Assembly: GCF_028656935.1 (NCBI RefSeq)
Contig: NZ_JAMDGZ010000037.1
Location: 1-64,000, forward strand
Direction of reading: 5' to 3'
From: Pseudomonas rubra
Lineage (GTDB): Bacteria > Pseudomonadota > Gammaproteobacteria > Pseudomonadales > Pseudomonadaceae
DNA length: 64,000 nucleotides
Each line of letters opens with the position of its first letter. The stretch's first letter is position 1. The position numbers and the translations under genes are program-made. Positions 25,864 to 34,600 of the stretch are shown here, piece after piece. The notes beneath the pieces were generated by a model. The model saw nothing but the letters and a program-made list of their open reading frames with translations, was not told the DNA's origin and ran no database searches.

Positions 25864-28683
25864 ATGAGATTGAAGACGTACCTGCATCAGATCAACCCGA
25901 TCCTTTCCACCCCCCATGCGGCGCGGCGCTTATTGCGCATTTTCGCCCTAGTGCTGCTGGTTGGCATTCTGGGAGGGGTCTACAACTTTCTGTTGTTCAC
26001 CTTCACCAATGAAGTGTCGCAACGCCGCGGTTACATGAGCAGCGCCATTGCCGAAGCGCATACCTTCTTCACCACCCGCCAGGCTCTGCTCGAAGGCCTG
26101 AGCCTGTCCGCTACCCGTAAATCGCGAACGCCTCCACCAGCCTCCGATGAAGAGATCCACCTGCTGCTGGGCACTACCCTTGGCAAGCAGTGGCGTATCG
26201 GCTTGACCCAGCGCATGCGCGACAACCTGAAAGCCAAGCAGGTCAATCTGCTCTATGTCAGCAGCGGTAGCCACGCCCAGGTGAAACGTCTGTACACCGC
26301 AACCACGATGCCAAAGACTTTCCCCCAGGCGATGCTGAACCGCCTGGAAACCCTCAAGCGCGACAATACAGCGCCCCACGAGGAACTTTGGCTGACCCAC
26401 CAGTCGGCCCGGCATTCACAACTTTATATTTTCATCCGTCTGGACGCGCGTGACGTCAACTCCGGCTGGTTGGGGCTGGAAATGGATGGCAGTAAAGTCT
26501 CCAGTGCCTTGAACGATCAAAGCGCGGGCGAGTTCCTGATGTTCAACGCCCAGGGCATGCTGCTGTTCAGCAACAGCCACAGCCCGCACTTGAGCCAGAA
26601 CCTGTTGCAGCTACAGCGCGCGAACTTCTTTGGCCTGGTCGGTGAAGGCTGGCTGCCCGATCATCTGGTGATTCGCAAACAACTCAAGTCATCCGATTGG
26701 CAACTGGTGTACTTCATCAGCCTGCAAGCGCTGCTTGCAGCACTCGTACCACAACTGGCAGGCGCCCTGCTGTTCTGCCTGCTCAGCATCAGCCTGGTAT
26801 GGCTGCTGATCCGGCGCCTGGAGCTGCGCTTCATTAACCCGACGATTCACCGGATCCAGGCGGTGGTCGAAAGCGAGTTGTTCAGCCGCGATGTGATCCA
26901 GACCGCCCCCGTGGCCCTGTGTGTACTGCGCCGTAGCGACGGTCAGATCGTCCTGGAAAATACCCTGTCGCAACAATGGCTGGGCCAGGGCGATGAGCGC
27001 AAGCAGCTGTGCCCAGGCTGGATTCGTCAGGCCTTCAACAGCCCATCGGCGACCCTCACCGACTATTTTCAAACCGCTGACGGACGCCACCTGTACTTGA
27101 GCGGTGCGCCGAGCCGCTACAAGGGCGAGGAGGTCCTGCTGTGCGCCTTCAGCGACATCAGTGCGCGAACCCAGATCGAAGAGGCCTTGCAGCAGGCACG
27201 GCAGCTGGCTGATGCCGCCAACGAAGCCAAGACCTTGTTTCTGGCCACCATGAGCCACGAAATCCGTACGCCGCTGTATGGCGTGCTGGGCACCCTGGAG
27301 CTGCTGACGCGCACCCCGCTGGATGTCCAGCAGCGCGATTATCTGCGGGCGATCGAAGGCTCCTCGGCGACGTTGTTGCAACTTATTTGCGATGTCCTGG
27401 ACGTGTCGAAAATCGAAGCGGGACAGTTGGTGCTGGAGTCCAACGAGTTTTCCCTGTTGGCGCTGGTTCAAGAAAGCCTCCACGGCTATGCCGCCGCCGC
27501 GCGCAGCAAAGGCTTGCTGCTGTACAGCTGCCTGGACCCGAAGCTACCGGAACGGGTTAATGGCGACGCCACGAGGATCCGCCAGATCCTCAACAATCTG
27601 CTGAGCAATGCCGTGAAGTTTACTGACGCCGGACGGGTGGTTCTGCGGGTCAGGCTGCTGTGCCAGGAAGGCGAGCGTAGCACCGTGCAATGGCAAGTGT
27701 CGGACACCGGCAAAGGCATCAGCCAGGACGACCAGGCGTTGATCTTCGACCCCTTCTATCAGATCAACGGCAACGCCAATGTCGTGGCCGGCACGGGCCT
27801 GGGCCTGCCCATCTGCCAGCGCCTGACCCATTTGATGAACGGCAGCATCCAGATGGTCAGCGAGCTGGGGCTGGGCAGCAGTTTTTCTTTGACCCTGCCG
27901 TTGGAGCAAGCCTTGAGCAGCAACGCACCCAGCGCCATGAGCGCATTGCTGCCGGAGGTTATCTATGTGGTTTCACCGATCCGTGAACTGGCCGAGGCCA
28001 TCAGTGGCTGGTTGCGGCGCTGGGGCGCCCGCCCACACATCGGGCGCCCGCCACGGGCGGAATTCGCTGCGCAAAGTGTGCTGATCGAACTGCACGCCAA
28101 CGCATTCGAGCAACGTCTTGAACCCCAGTGGCGTGGGCCGCTGGTGCTGGCCAGTGCTGATGGCAGCAACGAAGCGCAGATCATGTCCGGCGCGTGGAAG
28201 GTCAACCTCAACGACTTGCTGGCCATTCACCAGGCCGTAAGCCTGGCTCAGGGACTGTGGGTGGCAACGCCTCAGGAGGCACTCGAGCTACCCGACCTCA
28301 AACCGCTGGGGCTGCACATCCTGGTGGCCGAAGACAACGTTATTAATCAACTGATCCTGCGCGATCAACTCGAAGCGCTTGGCTGCACCGTGGCGTTGGC
28401 TGCCAATGGCAAAGAGGCGTTGTCACTCTGGCGCCACGGGCAATTCGATGCGGTCCTGAGCGACGTCAACATGCCTGGTCTCAATGGCTACGAGTTGGCT
28501 CGCAAGCTGCGCGACCTGGGTTGCACGGCGCCGATCATCGGTGCCACCGCCAACGCCCTGCGCGGTGAAGCGGCCTTGTGCCTGGCGGCCGGCATGAATC
28601 ACTGCCTGGTCAAGCCGTTCACCCTCAGAGACCTGTTCAACTATCTGGCGCCTTATGAAAGAACTGCCCATGAAGCCCTGTAG
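25864..28683 (+). CDS. Hybrid sensor histidine kinase (PvrS/RcsC-type)
   Basis: 939 residues, inner membrane. TM1 (about 22-47) and TM2 (about 284-313) flank a periplasmic sensor of about 240 residues. A PAS-like region, HisKA (TMSHEIRTPLYGVLG, phosphorylatable His465), HATPase_c (NNLLSNAVKF, DTGKGIS, GTGLGLPIC), an intermediate degenerate domain and a C-terminal receiver with Asp867 (LSDVNMPGLNG) follow. There is no Hpt, so it probably passes phosphate through the Hpt of the second kinase (29946). It overlaps the next gene by 14 bases. Confidence 0.92.
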   Translation: MRLKTYLHQINPILSTPHAARRLLRIFALVLLVGILGGVYNFLLFTFTNEVSQRRGYMSSAIAEAHTFFTTRQALLEGLSLSATRKSRTPPPASDEEIHLLLGTTLGKQWRIGLTQRMRDNLKAKQVNLLYVSSGSHAQVKRLYTATTMPKTFPQAMLNRLETLKRDNTAPHEELWLTHQSARHSQLYIFIRLDARDVNSGWLGLEMDGSKVSSALNDQSAGEFLMFNAQGMLLFSNSHSPHLSQNLLQLQRANFFGLVGEGWLPDHLVIRKQLKSSDWQLVYFISLQALLAALVPQLAGALLFCLLSISLVWLLIRRLELRFINPTIHRIQAVVESELFSRDVIQTAPVALCVLRRSDGQIVLENTLSQQWLGQGDERKQLCPGWIRQAFNSPSATLTDYFQTADGRHLYLSGAPSRYKGEEVLLCAFSDISARTQIEEALQQARQLADAANEAKTLFLATMSHEIRTPLYGVLGTLELLTRTPLDVQQRDYLRAIEGSSATLLQLICDVLDVSKIEAGQLVLESNEFSLLALVQESLHGYAAAARSKGLLLYSCLDPKLPERVNGDATRIRQILNNLLSNAVKFTDAGRVVLRVRLLCQEGERSTVQWQVSDTGKGISQDDQALIFDPFYQINGNANVVAGTGLGLPICQRLTHLMNGSIQMVSELGLGSSFSLTLPLEQALSSNAPSAMSALLPEVIYVVSPIRELAEAISGWLRRWGARPHIGRPPRAEFAAQSVLIELHANAFEQRLEPQWRGPLVLASADGSNEAQIMSGAWKVNLNDLLAIHQAVSLAQGLWVATPQEALELPDLKPLGLHILVAEDNVINQLILRDQLEALGCTVALAANGKEALSLWRHGQFDAVLSDVNMPGLNGYELARKLRDLGCTAPIIGATANALRGEAALCLAAGMNHCLVKPFTLRDLFNYLAPYERTAHEAL

Positions 28684-29857
28684 CATCCTGATTGTCGAAG
28701 ACCACCCGTTCCAGCATCTGTACGTGCAGCACCTGTTCAGCGAACTGGGTGATTTCCACCTGGAGGTGGCAAGCGATGGCGCAGAAGCGCTCGCACGCTT
28801 GAAACGGCGTGAGTTCGACCTGGTCCTCACTGATCTGCTGATGCCCGGCATGGATGGCGTGCAATTTATCCAGGGCCTGGCAGCCCTGCGCTGCAGGCCC
28901 GCCCTGGCAATCATGAGCGCGACCTCACGACGGATGATGATGGCTGCCGGTCTGGTAGCCCGCAACCTGGGGGTAAGGGTCATCGGCCTGATCTCCAAGC
29001 CGGTACAAGTCACTGCGCTGCGTAGCCTGACAGAGCAACTCCTGGGCTTGCGCAACACCGTCCTGCCCGCGCCTACCCCGGGCTTCGAACGTCAGGTGAT
29101 CCTCAATGCCCTCGACAATGGCCAACTGCAAGCCTGGTTTCAACCCAAGAAGGCCCTGGCCAATGGTCGCATCGTTGCAGCCGAAGCGCTGGTGCGCTGG
29201 ATGCACCCCGAGTACGGTGTGCTGCTGCCGGGCATGTTCCTGACCGCGCTCAAGCTGTACGGCCTGGAAGAACGCCTGTTGTGGCTGGTGTTGGGGCAGG
29301 CGATCAAGGCCCAGGCGCAATGGCGGACGCTGGGTTATGACATTCCGGTGTCGATCAACCTGCCCACGCACCTGCTCAACAGCCATGACCTGGCAGATCG
29401 CATTCTTGAGTTTGTGCGCAATCAACACGGCGTGCCGGGTAGAATCTGCTTTGAGCTGATGGAGTGCTCGGTGCCACAGGACATGAGCAACTTCTACGCC
29501 GGCGCCTGCCGTTTGCGGATCATGGGGTTTGGCCTGTCACAAGATGATTTCGGCAAAGGCTACAGCTCCTACATGAACCTGGTGTCGACGCCGTTTACCG
29601 AGTTGAAGATCGATCGGGCGCTGGTCCAGGGCTGCAACGAAAACGAAGAACTGGCCCAGGCCTTGACCAGCATTGTCGCGTTGGGCCGGCAACTGGGGCT
29701 GACCGTGGTGGCCGAAGGCGTGGAAACCGCGCAGGAACTTGCTCTGTTGCGTAAAATTGACTGCACTCAGGTTCAGGGCTTCCTGATTTCCCACGCTGTG
29801 TCTTCGAGTCAATTCCAGCAATTGTTGACCCATGACGGTCCGGCGAGCGCCTATTGA
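28670..29857 (+). CDS. REC-EAL response regulator, c-di-GMP phosphodiesterase (PvrR/RocR-like)
   Basis: 395 residues (400 if ATG 28655 is used). The N-terminal receiver has ILIVEDH and the phospho-acceptor in LTDLLMPGMDG. The EAL domain retains the catalytic set: EALVRW, the Asn in SINLPTH, FELME, DDFGKGYSS, ELKID, AEGVE and QGF. It should hydrolyse c-di-GMP. In the P. aeruginosa Roc and Rcs/Pvr systems such regulators compete with the DNA-binding regulator for the phosphorelay and reduce fimbrial expression. The same antagonism is likely here by position. It overlaps the kinase gene before it. Confidence 0.92.
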   Translation: MKPCSILIVEDHPFQHLYVQHLFSELGDFHLEVASDGAEALARLKRREFDLVLTDLLMPGMDGVQFIQGLAALRCRPALAIMSATSRRMMMAAGLVARNLGVRVIGLISKPVQVTALRSLTEQLLGLRNTVLPAPTPGFERQVILNALDNGQLQAWFQPKKALANGRIVAAEALVRWMHPEYGVLLPGMFLTALKLYGLEERLLWLVLGQAIKAQAQWRTLGYDIPVSINLPTHLLNSHDLADRILEFVRNQHGVPGRICFELMECSVPQDMSNFYAGACRLRIMGFGLSQDDFGKGYSSYMNLVSTPFTELKIDRALVQGCNENEELAQALTSIVALGRQLGLTVVAEGVETAQELALLRKIDCTQVQGFLISHAVSSSQFQQLLTHDGPASAY

Positions 29858-29945
29858 CCCGAACCTACAGGCTTATGATCGTCTATCGCTTCGAGGTCAC
29901 CGTGCATAACCACTTCGCACTCACTCGCCACCGGGTGGCCGCTTG

Positions 29946-32900
29946 ATGAATCAACCCAATGCCTTCTTCGAGAGGCTGGCCAATAGTTCACTGCGCTTGC
30001 ACACCGGCCTGACTGTACTGTGTGCAACCGCTCTGTTGCTGATCGGCATCAGCTATTGGGGGGTGCAACGCACACTCGAAGAACAGCACGACACCGTGCG
30101 CTTTCACTTTGCCCGGCTACTGGAGAACCTGCGCGAGCAGGAAGCCTTCCTCAACACCGTGTCCGTGCAAACCGCCGTGGGTGACCTACCGGCTGCAGTC
30201 GCCACGCCCCTGGCGTTGCAACAGGCACTGCCCAATGAAGGCCCTGATATCGTTAAAGGCCAGCAGCATTCGTTTTCCTTGCCCTTCAGCGTGAAGATCG
30301 ACGGGAAAATGGTTACTGCGAGCCAACATCCGAAAATCTACACCCTCGGAGCGCACCTGGCCGATTACTACAGCGCCTTCTGGTCTGCCTCGCACTTTCA
30401 GTCACCCCAGGTGTTTCTGTTCAACGTTCCGGACAAGTTCGACATCGCCGTGCCCGCCGCTGGCCGGCTGCGCGACGCCGGCCAGATACAGGGCGGTACG
30501 TTCGCCGAGGTGATGCAGCATGTGCTGCAGCGCCTGCACGACAACAATCCAAAGCCACTGGACGGTCGGGTGCACTGGGTGCAATACAACACAGCATCCG
30601 ATAACGAGACCACCGCGTCCGTACTCGGTTACATCAATATCGATCTCTCCTCGACCCACCTGGATATCCAAGGCGCCACCCCTTGGGTAGTCGTCGCTTC
30701 ACTGCTGAACCTGTCTCAGGTCAACGACGTCGAGCGGATCATGCAGTGGTCGATCTATGACCATTTCACCCTGATCGCCCCCTCTGGCCAAGCACTGATC
30801 GGCACGGTAAAGCCGCAGGTGCATCTGCATGAAGGGCTGAATTTCAACAGTGACGGGCTGGTGTTCAAGGTGTCGAGCGCCGGCGAGCGGCCCTGGTCGG
30901 GGATCTACGTCATCAGCGTGAAAAGCTTCCTCAATTACGCCCGCTGGCCGTTGCTCGGCCTGTTGCTGGCGCTGCTGGCGGCGTTGGCCGGTGGTTGGGC
31001 ATTCAATCGCTGGTACAAGCGCCGGGTCGTGCTGCCGGCTCACAGGGCCCACGAGAGCATCGCTGAAAGCGAGGCGTTCAGCCGCGCCGTTATCGACTCG
31101 GCGCCTACCGGCCTGTGCGTGATACGCCGCAGTGACCACAGCGTATTGCTGGAGAACCAGCGTGCCCAACAATGGCAGGACAGCGCCAAGCTGATCAGTG
31201 CCCTCAACCGCCAGCACGATCTTATCCACGCCGGGCAGACCGACCTTGAGAGTGACGGTCGGCACCTGCATGTCGACTTCATCTCTACGCGCTATCACGG
31301 TGAGGACGTCTGGCTTTGCGCGATCCACGATGTCACCCGCCGGGTCGAGGACGCCGCCGCGCTGGAAGAGGCGCGCAAGGACGCAGATTCGGCCAACGAG
31401 GCCAAGACCCGGTTCCTGGCCACCATGAGCCACGAGATCCGCACGCCGCTGTACGGCGTTCTGGGCACCCTGGAACTGTTGGGTTTGACAGCGCTTGAAC
31501 CTCGCCAGCGGCAGTACCTGGACACCATCCAGCGCTCTTCGGCAACCTTGTTCCAGTTGATCAGCGACGTGCTGGATGTGTCGAAGATCGAATCCGGGCA
31601 GATGACCCTGGAAGCCCAGGACTTCTGCCCCCTGGAACTCACCGAAGACACCTTGCGCACCTACAGTGCCTTTGCGCAGGCCAAGGGCTTGCAGCTGTAC
31701 GCCTGCATTGACGCCAAGCTCCCTGACCGGGTGCGTGGCGATCCGCTGCGCATCCGCCAGATCCTCAATAACCTGCTGAGCAACGCCATCAAGTTCACCG
31801 AGCACGGGCGGGTGGTGCTGCGGCTGCGCGTGGTGGAGCAGCATTGCGAGGAAGTTGGCCTGCAGTGGCAGGTCAGCGATTCGGGCATCGGTATCTCCCA
31901 GGCCCAGCAGAAGCAGTTGTTTGATCCGTTCTATCAGGTTCACGATGCCTCCAGTGAAGCGGGCGCAGGCTTGGGACTGGCTATTTGCTGGTGGCTATGC
32001 GAATTGATGGCAGGCCAGCTCAAGGTGGTCAGCGAACCTGGCCTGGGCAGCAGCTTCTCCCTGCAACTGACACTTGAACAGCAACCGGGCAAGCTGGCCG
32101 ATTGTCCAGATTTGCAGGCAAGCGCTGCGCAGGTGTGCGTGCGCGCCCCAACCCAGGAGCTGGCACAACACCTGTGTGCCTGGCTCAACCGCCTGGGCGC
32201 CCAGGCCTGGCCCGCTGGCGCCGAGATGAAACCGGCAACGGTCTCGACATTGTTGGTAGACCTGTTGCCCGCAGACAACCAGGCACCCTGGCCCGGTACA
32301 CGGATTATCGCCACCGCCGGTGCGCCAAATCCGCCACAGCACTCGGCCCATGGCTGGGATGTCGATGCCCATGATGTGCGGGCGATCGCCTGGGCCGTGT
32401 ACCTGGCGCAGCAAGGTGCCAATCCCCAACATCAGTTACCGCCGACACACCAGGCCCTGCCCCTGAACCTGCGGGTGTTGGTGGCCGAAGACAACCCGAT
32501 CAACCAGGCCATCATCGAAGAGCAGCTGCAAGCCCTGGGCTGTGTGGTAACGGTGGCCGACAACGGAGAACAGGCACTCGCCCAGTGGCGGCCCGGGTTG
32601 TTCGACCTGATTCTGACTGACGTCAACATGCCCATCACCAATGGCTACGAACTGGCCTCGGCGTTGCGCCAGCAAGATAGCCAGGTGCCGATTATCGGGG
32701 TCACGGCCAATGCCCTGCGCGAGGAAGGTGAGCGCTGCGCTGCCGTGGGCATGAATGCCTGGCTGGTCAAGCCGCTGACCCTGCAGACCTTGCGCACACA
32801 ATTGCTCAAACACTGCAAAGCCGAGCAGGTCCTCAGCGCTAGCCTGCCTCCAATACCACAACCGGCCTCCCCCCCACTGCAGCTGTCAGCAAAAATGCGT

Positions 32901-33155
32901 GAACTGTTTGTCCGCACCCTGCAACAGGACATGCAAGACACTCTCGCGGCGCTGGAGCGTGGCGATGCCGACGGCGTTGCACAAAAACTTCACAGCATGG
33001 CCGGATCACTGGCCGTGGTACATGCCGCCGAGCTTGCACAGGCCTGCGCAGAACTTGAGTGCCGCCTCACCGGGCTGAACATCACCCCGCCCCTGGCACT
33101 GGCGGTACGCAACATCCTTGAACAGCTGAGCGCTCTGCTGCTCAGCGTTGAATGA
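29946..33155 (+). CDS. Unorthodox hybrid sensor kinase with Hpt domain (RcsC-like)
   Basis: 1069 residues from ATG 29946 (an adjacent TTG at 29943 is in frame). TM1 and TM2 enclose a long periplasmic domain. They are followed by PAS-like, HisKA (His496 in TMSHEIRTPLYG), HATPase_c (DSGIGIS, GAGLGLAIC), receiver (Asp892, LTDVNMPITNG) and a C-terminal Hpt (His1016 in KLHSMAGSLAV). The Hpt is the probable phosphodonor for both the RcsB-like and the EAL regulators. The cytoplasmic half is clearly a paralogue of the first kinase. Its stop overlaps an in-frame ATG upstream of the next regulator. Confidence 0.92.
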   Translation: MNQPNAFFERLANSSLRLHTGLTVLCATALLLIGISYWGVQRTLEEQHDTVRFHFARLLENLREQEAFLNTVSVQTAVGDLPAAVATPLALQQALPNEGPDIVKGQQHSFSLPFSVKIDGKMVTASQHPKIYTLGAHLADYYSAFWSASHFQSPQVFLFNVPDKFDIAVPAAGRLRDAGQIQGGTFAEVMQHVLQRLHDNNPKPLDGRVHWVQYNTASDNETTASVLGYINIDLSSTHLDIQGATPWVVVASLLNLSQVNDVERIMQWSIYDHFTLIAPSGQALIGTVKPQVHLHEGLNFNSDGLVFKVSSAGERPWSGIYVISVKSFLNYARWPLLGLLLALLAALAGGWAFNRWYKRRVVLPAHRAHESIAESEAFSRAVIDSAPTGLCVIRRSDHSVLLENQRAQQWQDSAKLISALNRQHDLIHAGQTDLESDGRHLHVDFISTRYHGEDVWLCAIHDVTRRVEDAAALEEARKDADSANEAKTRFLATMSHEIRTPLYGVLGTLELLGLTALEPRQRQYLDTIQRSSATLFQLISDVLDVSKIESGQMTLEAQDFCPLELTEDTLRTYSAFAQAKGLQLYACIDAKLPDRVRGDPLRIRQILNNLLSNAIKFTEHGRVVLRLRVVEQHCEEVGLQWQVSDSGIGISQAQQKQLFDPFYQVHDASSEAGAGLGLAICWWLCELMAGQLKVVSEPGLGSSFSLQLTLEQQPGKLADCPDLQASAAQVCVRAPTQELAQHLCAWLNRLGAQAWPAGAEMKPATVSTLLVDLLPADNQAPWPGTRIIATAGAPNPPQHSAHGWDVDAHDVRAIAWAVYLAQQGANPQHQLPPTHQALPLNLRVLVAEDNPINQAIIEEQLQALGCVVTVADNGEQALAQWRPGLFDLILTDVNMPITNGYELASALRQQDSQVPIIGVTANALREEGERCAAVGMNAWLVKPLTLQTLRTQLLKHCKAEQVLSASLPPIPQPASPPLQLSAKMRELFVRTLQQDMQDTLAALERGDADGVAQKLHSMAGSLAVVHAAELAQACAELECRLTGLNITPPLALAVRNILEQLSALLLSVE

Positions 33156-33196
33156 TCAACCCCGTATTTTCAATAACGCTTAAGGATGACCAGGTC

Positions 33197-33844
33197 ATGG
33201 AGAAGTTAAACGTTGTCATCGCTGATGATCACCCGATCGTGTTGCTTGGCGTACGCGAGTTGGTCGAGCGCGATGTGCATTTTCGTGTAGTCGGCGAAGC
33301 CGTCAGCTCCGACGGTCTGGTCGCACTGCTGGAGCAACAGTCGGTAGACCTGATCATCACCGATTTCAACATGCCCGTGGACTCCCCCTACGGCGATGGC
33401 CTAAAACTTGTGGGCTATTTGAAGCGACGCTTTGCGGACGTGCAGATCCTGGTGCTGACCATGATCAGCAACCCACTGATCCTGACCCGGCTGCATGAAC
33501 TGGGCGTGCTTGGGGTGATCCAGAAAAGTCAGTTGCACAACGACATTGAAGCCGCACTCAAGGCCGTCGCCACGGGCAAGCCGTTTCGCAGCGCCGGGGC
33601 TGCGCGAACCTCGGTGGTGGAATCCACCTGCGCCCTGGACGAACGCTTTGCCCGGCTCTCGCCCAGGGAACATGAAATACTGCGCCTGTTTGTCGCCGGG
33701 CTGAGCGTCAACGACATCGCCCGTATGCAGAATCGAAGTACCAAGACCATCAGTGCGCAAAAGGTCGCCGCCATGCGTAAACTGGAGGTCACCAGCAATC
33801 AGGACTTATTGGCCTATTGCCTTGAACGTAAACTGTTCGACTAG
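33197..33844 (+). CDS. RcsB-like LuxR/NarL-family response regulator
   Basis: 215 residues, against 216 in E. coli RcsB. The receiver starts NVVIADDHPIVLLG and carries Asp56 (ITDFNMP), the same position as in RcsB. The HTH (about 153-213) reads LSPREHEILRLFVAGLSVND and NRSTKTISAQKVAAMRKL, very near the RcsB recognition region (NRSIKTISSQKKSAMMKL from memory). I chose ATG 33197, with AAGGA upstream; ATG 33152 would add 15 unmatched residues. It is the likely activator acting at the three TAAGRATYGYCTGAT boxes. Confidence 0.92.
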   Translation: MEKLNVVIADDHPIVLLGVRELVERDVHFRVVGEAVSSDGLVALLEQQSVDLIITDFNMPVDSPYGDGLKLVGYLKRRFADVQILVLTMISNPLILTRLHELGVLGVIQKSQLHNDIEAALKAVATGKPFRSAGAARTSVVESTCALDERFARLSPREHEILRLFVAGLSVNDIARMQNRSTKTISAQKVAAMRKLEVTSNQDLLAYCLERKLFD

Positions 33845-33849
33845 GCTTA

Positions 33850-33892
33850 TAAGGATCGTCTGATTCTTGCCGCCCGGTGTCCTTTGTATTGT
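33850..33892 (+). promoter_or_regulatory. RcsB-box-like promoter of the major pilin gene
   Basis: TAAGGATCGTCTGAT (33850-33864) is identical over 15 bases to the box at 25815. It is followed after 22 bases by TATTGT (33887-33892), the best -10 of the three. The predicted leader is about 40 bases to the pilin ATG at 33939. It lies immediately after the RcsB-like gene. Confidence 0.7.
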
Positions 33893-33938
33893 GTTCCTGC
33901 ACTTACATGCAGCACTTCAAACACATACGGACATCACG

Positions 33939-34526
33939 ATGAAAAAGTTCACCCTGGCATTCATGACCCTGTCGATCCTCGCCGCTACCGGCAGCGCATT
34001 CGCCGCCGACCCGATGCCGACCAAAGCCGGTTCCGGCACGATCAGCTTCACCGGCCAAATCAACAATGACGCCTGTTCCGTGCAGGGCTCGGACCTGAAC
34101 AAGTCGATCTCCGTGCCACTGGGCAACGTATCGATCAAAGACATGGGCACTGCCGCTGCGCCAATCGGCAACGGTACACTGAGCGCCGAAAACTTTGACA
34201 TGAAGATCAACTGCAACAAGGGCACCAAGGTGTCGATGATCTTCCAACCCAAAACCGGCGCCGGTTCCGGCCTGGTCGAGGGCACCAAGGTGCTGCGCCT
34301 GATCGACGGCCTGGGGGCTGCGAAGAACGTCGGTATCGCCCTGCTCGATGCAAACGGTGCGTTGATCGACCTGACCTCGGACGCCACCGCGCGCGTCGAA
34401 AACACCCTGCAGGACGGCAACACCTCGCTGAAGTTCTCCGCCGCCTACGTCACCACTGGCGCCCTGGACACGGTCGTCGCCGGTCGCGGTGATGCCACTC
34501 TGCCGTTCGTTCTGCAGTACGAATAA
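33939..34526 (+). CDS. Type 1 fimbrial major pilin
   Basis: 195 residues: signal peptide ending GSAFAA, one pilin domain with cysteines in NDACSV and INCNKG, and the C-terminal strand ending VLQYE with the penultimate tyrosine used in chaperone binding. It is expected to be exported by Sec, folded by the chaperone at 34601 and polymerised through the usher. ATG 33939 was chosen because it starts the signal peptide MKKFTLAFMTLSILAATGS. It has its own promoter and a hairpin just downstream. Confidence 0.93.
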   Translation: MKKFTLAFMTLSILAATGSAFAADPMPTKAGSGTISFTGQINNDACSVQGSDLNKSISVPLGNVSIKDMGTAAAPIGNGTLSAENFDMKINCNKGTKVSMIFQPKTGAGSGLVEGTKVLRLIDGLGAAKNVGIALLDANGALIDLTSDATARVENTLQDGNTSLKFSAAYVTTGALDTVVAGRGDATLPFVLQYE

Positions 34527-34547
34527 CCCCACTGCGGGTTTGACCTG

Positions 34548-34571
34548 GAGCGGGGTCTGGCTGCCCCGCTC
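34548..34571 (+). terminator. Hairpin between pilin and chaperone genes, probable attenuator
   Basis: GAGCGGGG (34548-34555) pairs with CCCCGCTC (34564-34571) across an 8-base loop, followed by tgtctcttt. The strong stem with a weak T-run suggests partial termination. This would give more pilin than chaperone and usher transcript. Confidence 0.6.
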
Positions 34572-34600
34572 TGTCTCTTTGCAATAACGCGGTAATCATT

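Noticed and set aside
33182..33196. TAAGGATGACCAGGT upstream of the RcsB-like gene as another box
   Set aside because: Only the TAAGGAT half matches. It serves as the ribosome site of the gene, and no -10 follows at the required distance within a non-coding stretch.
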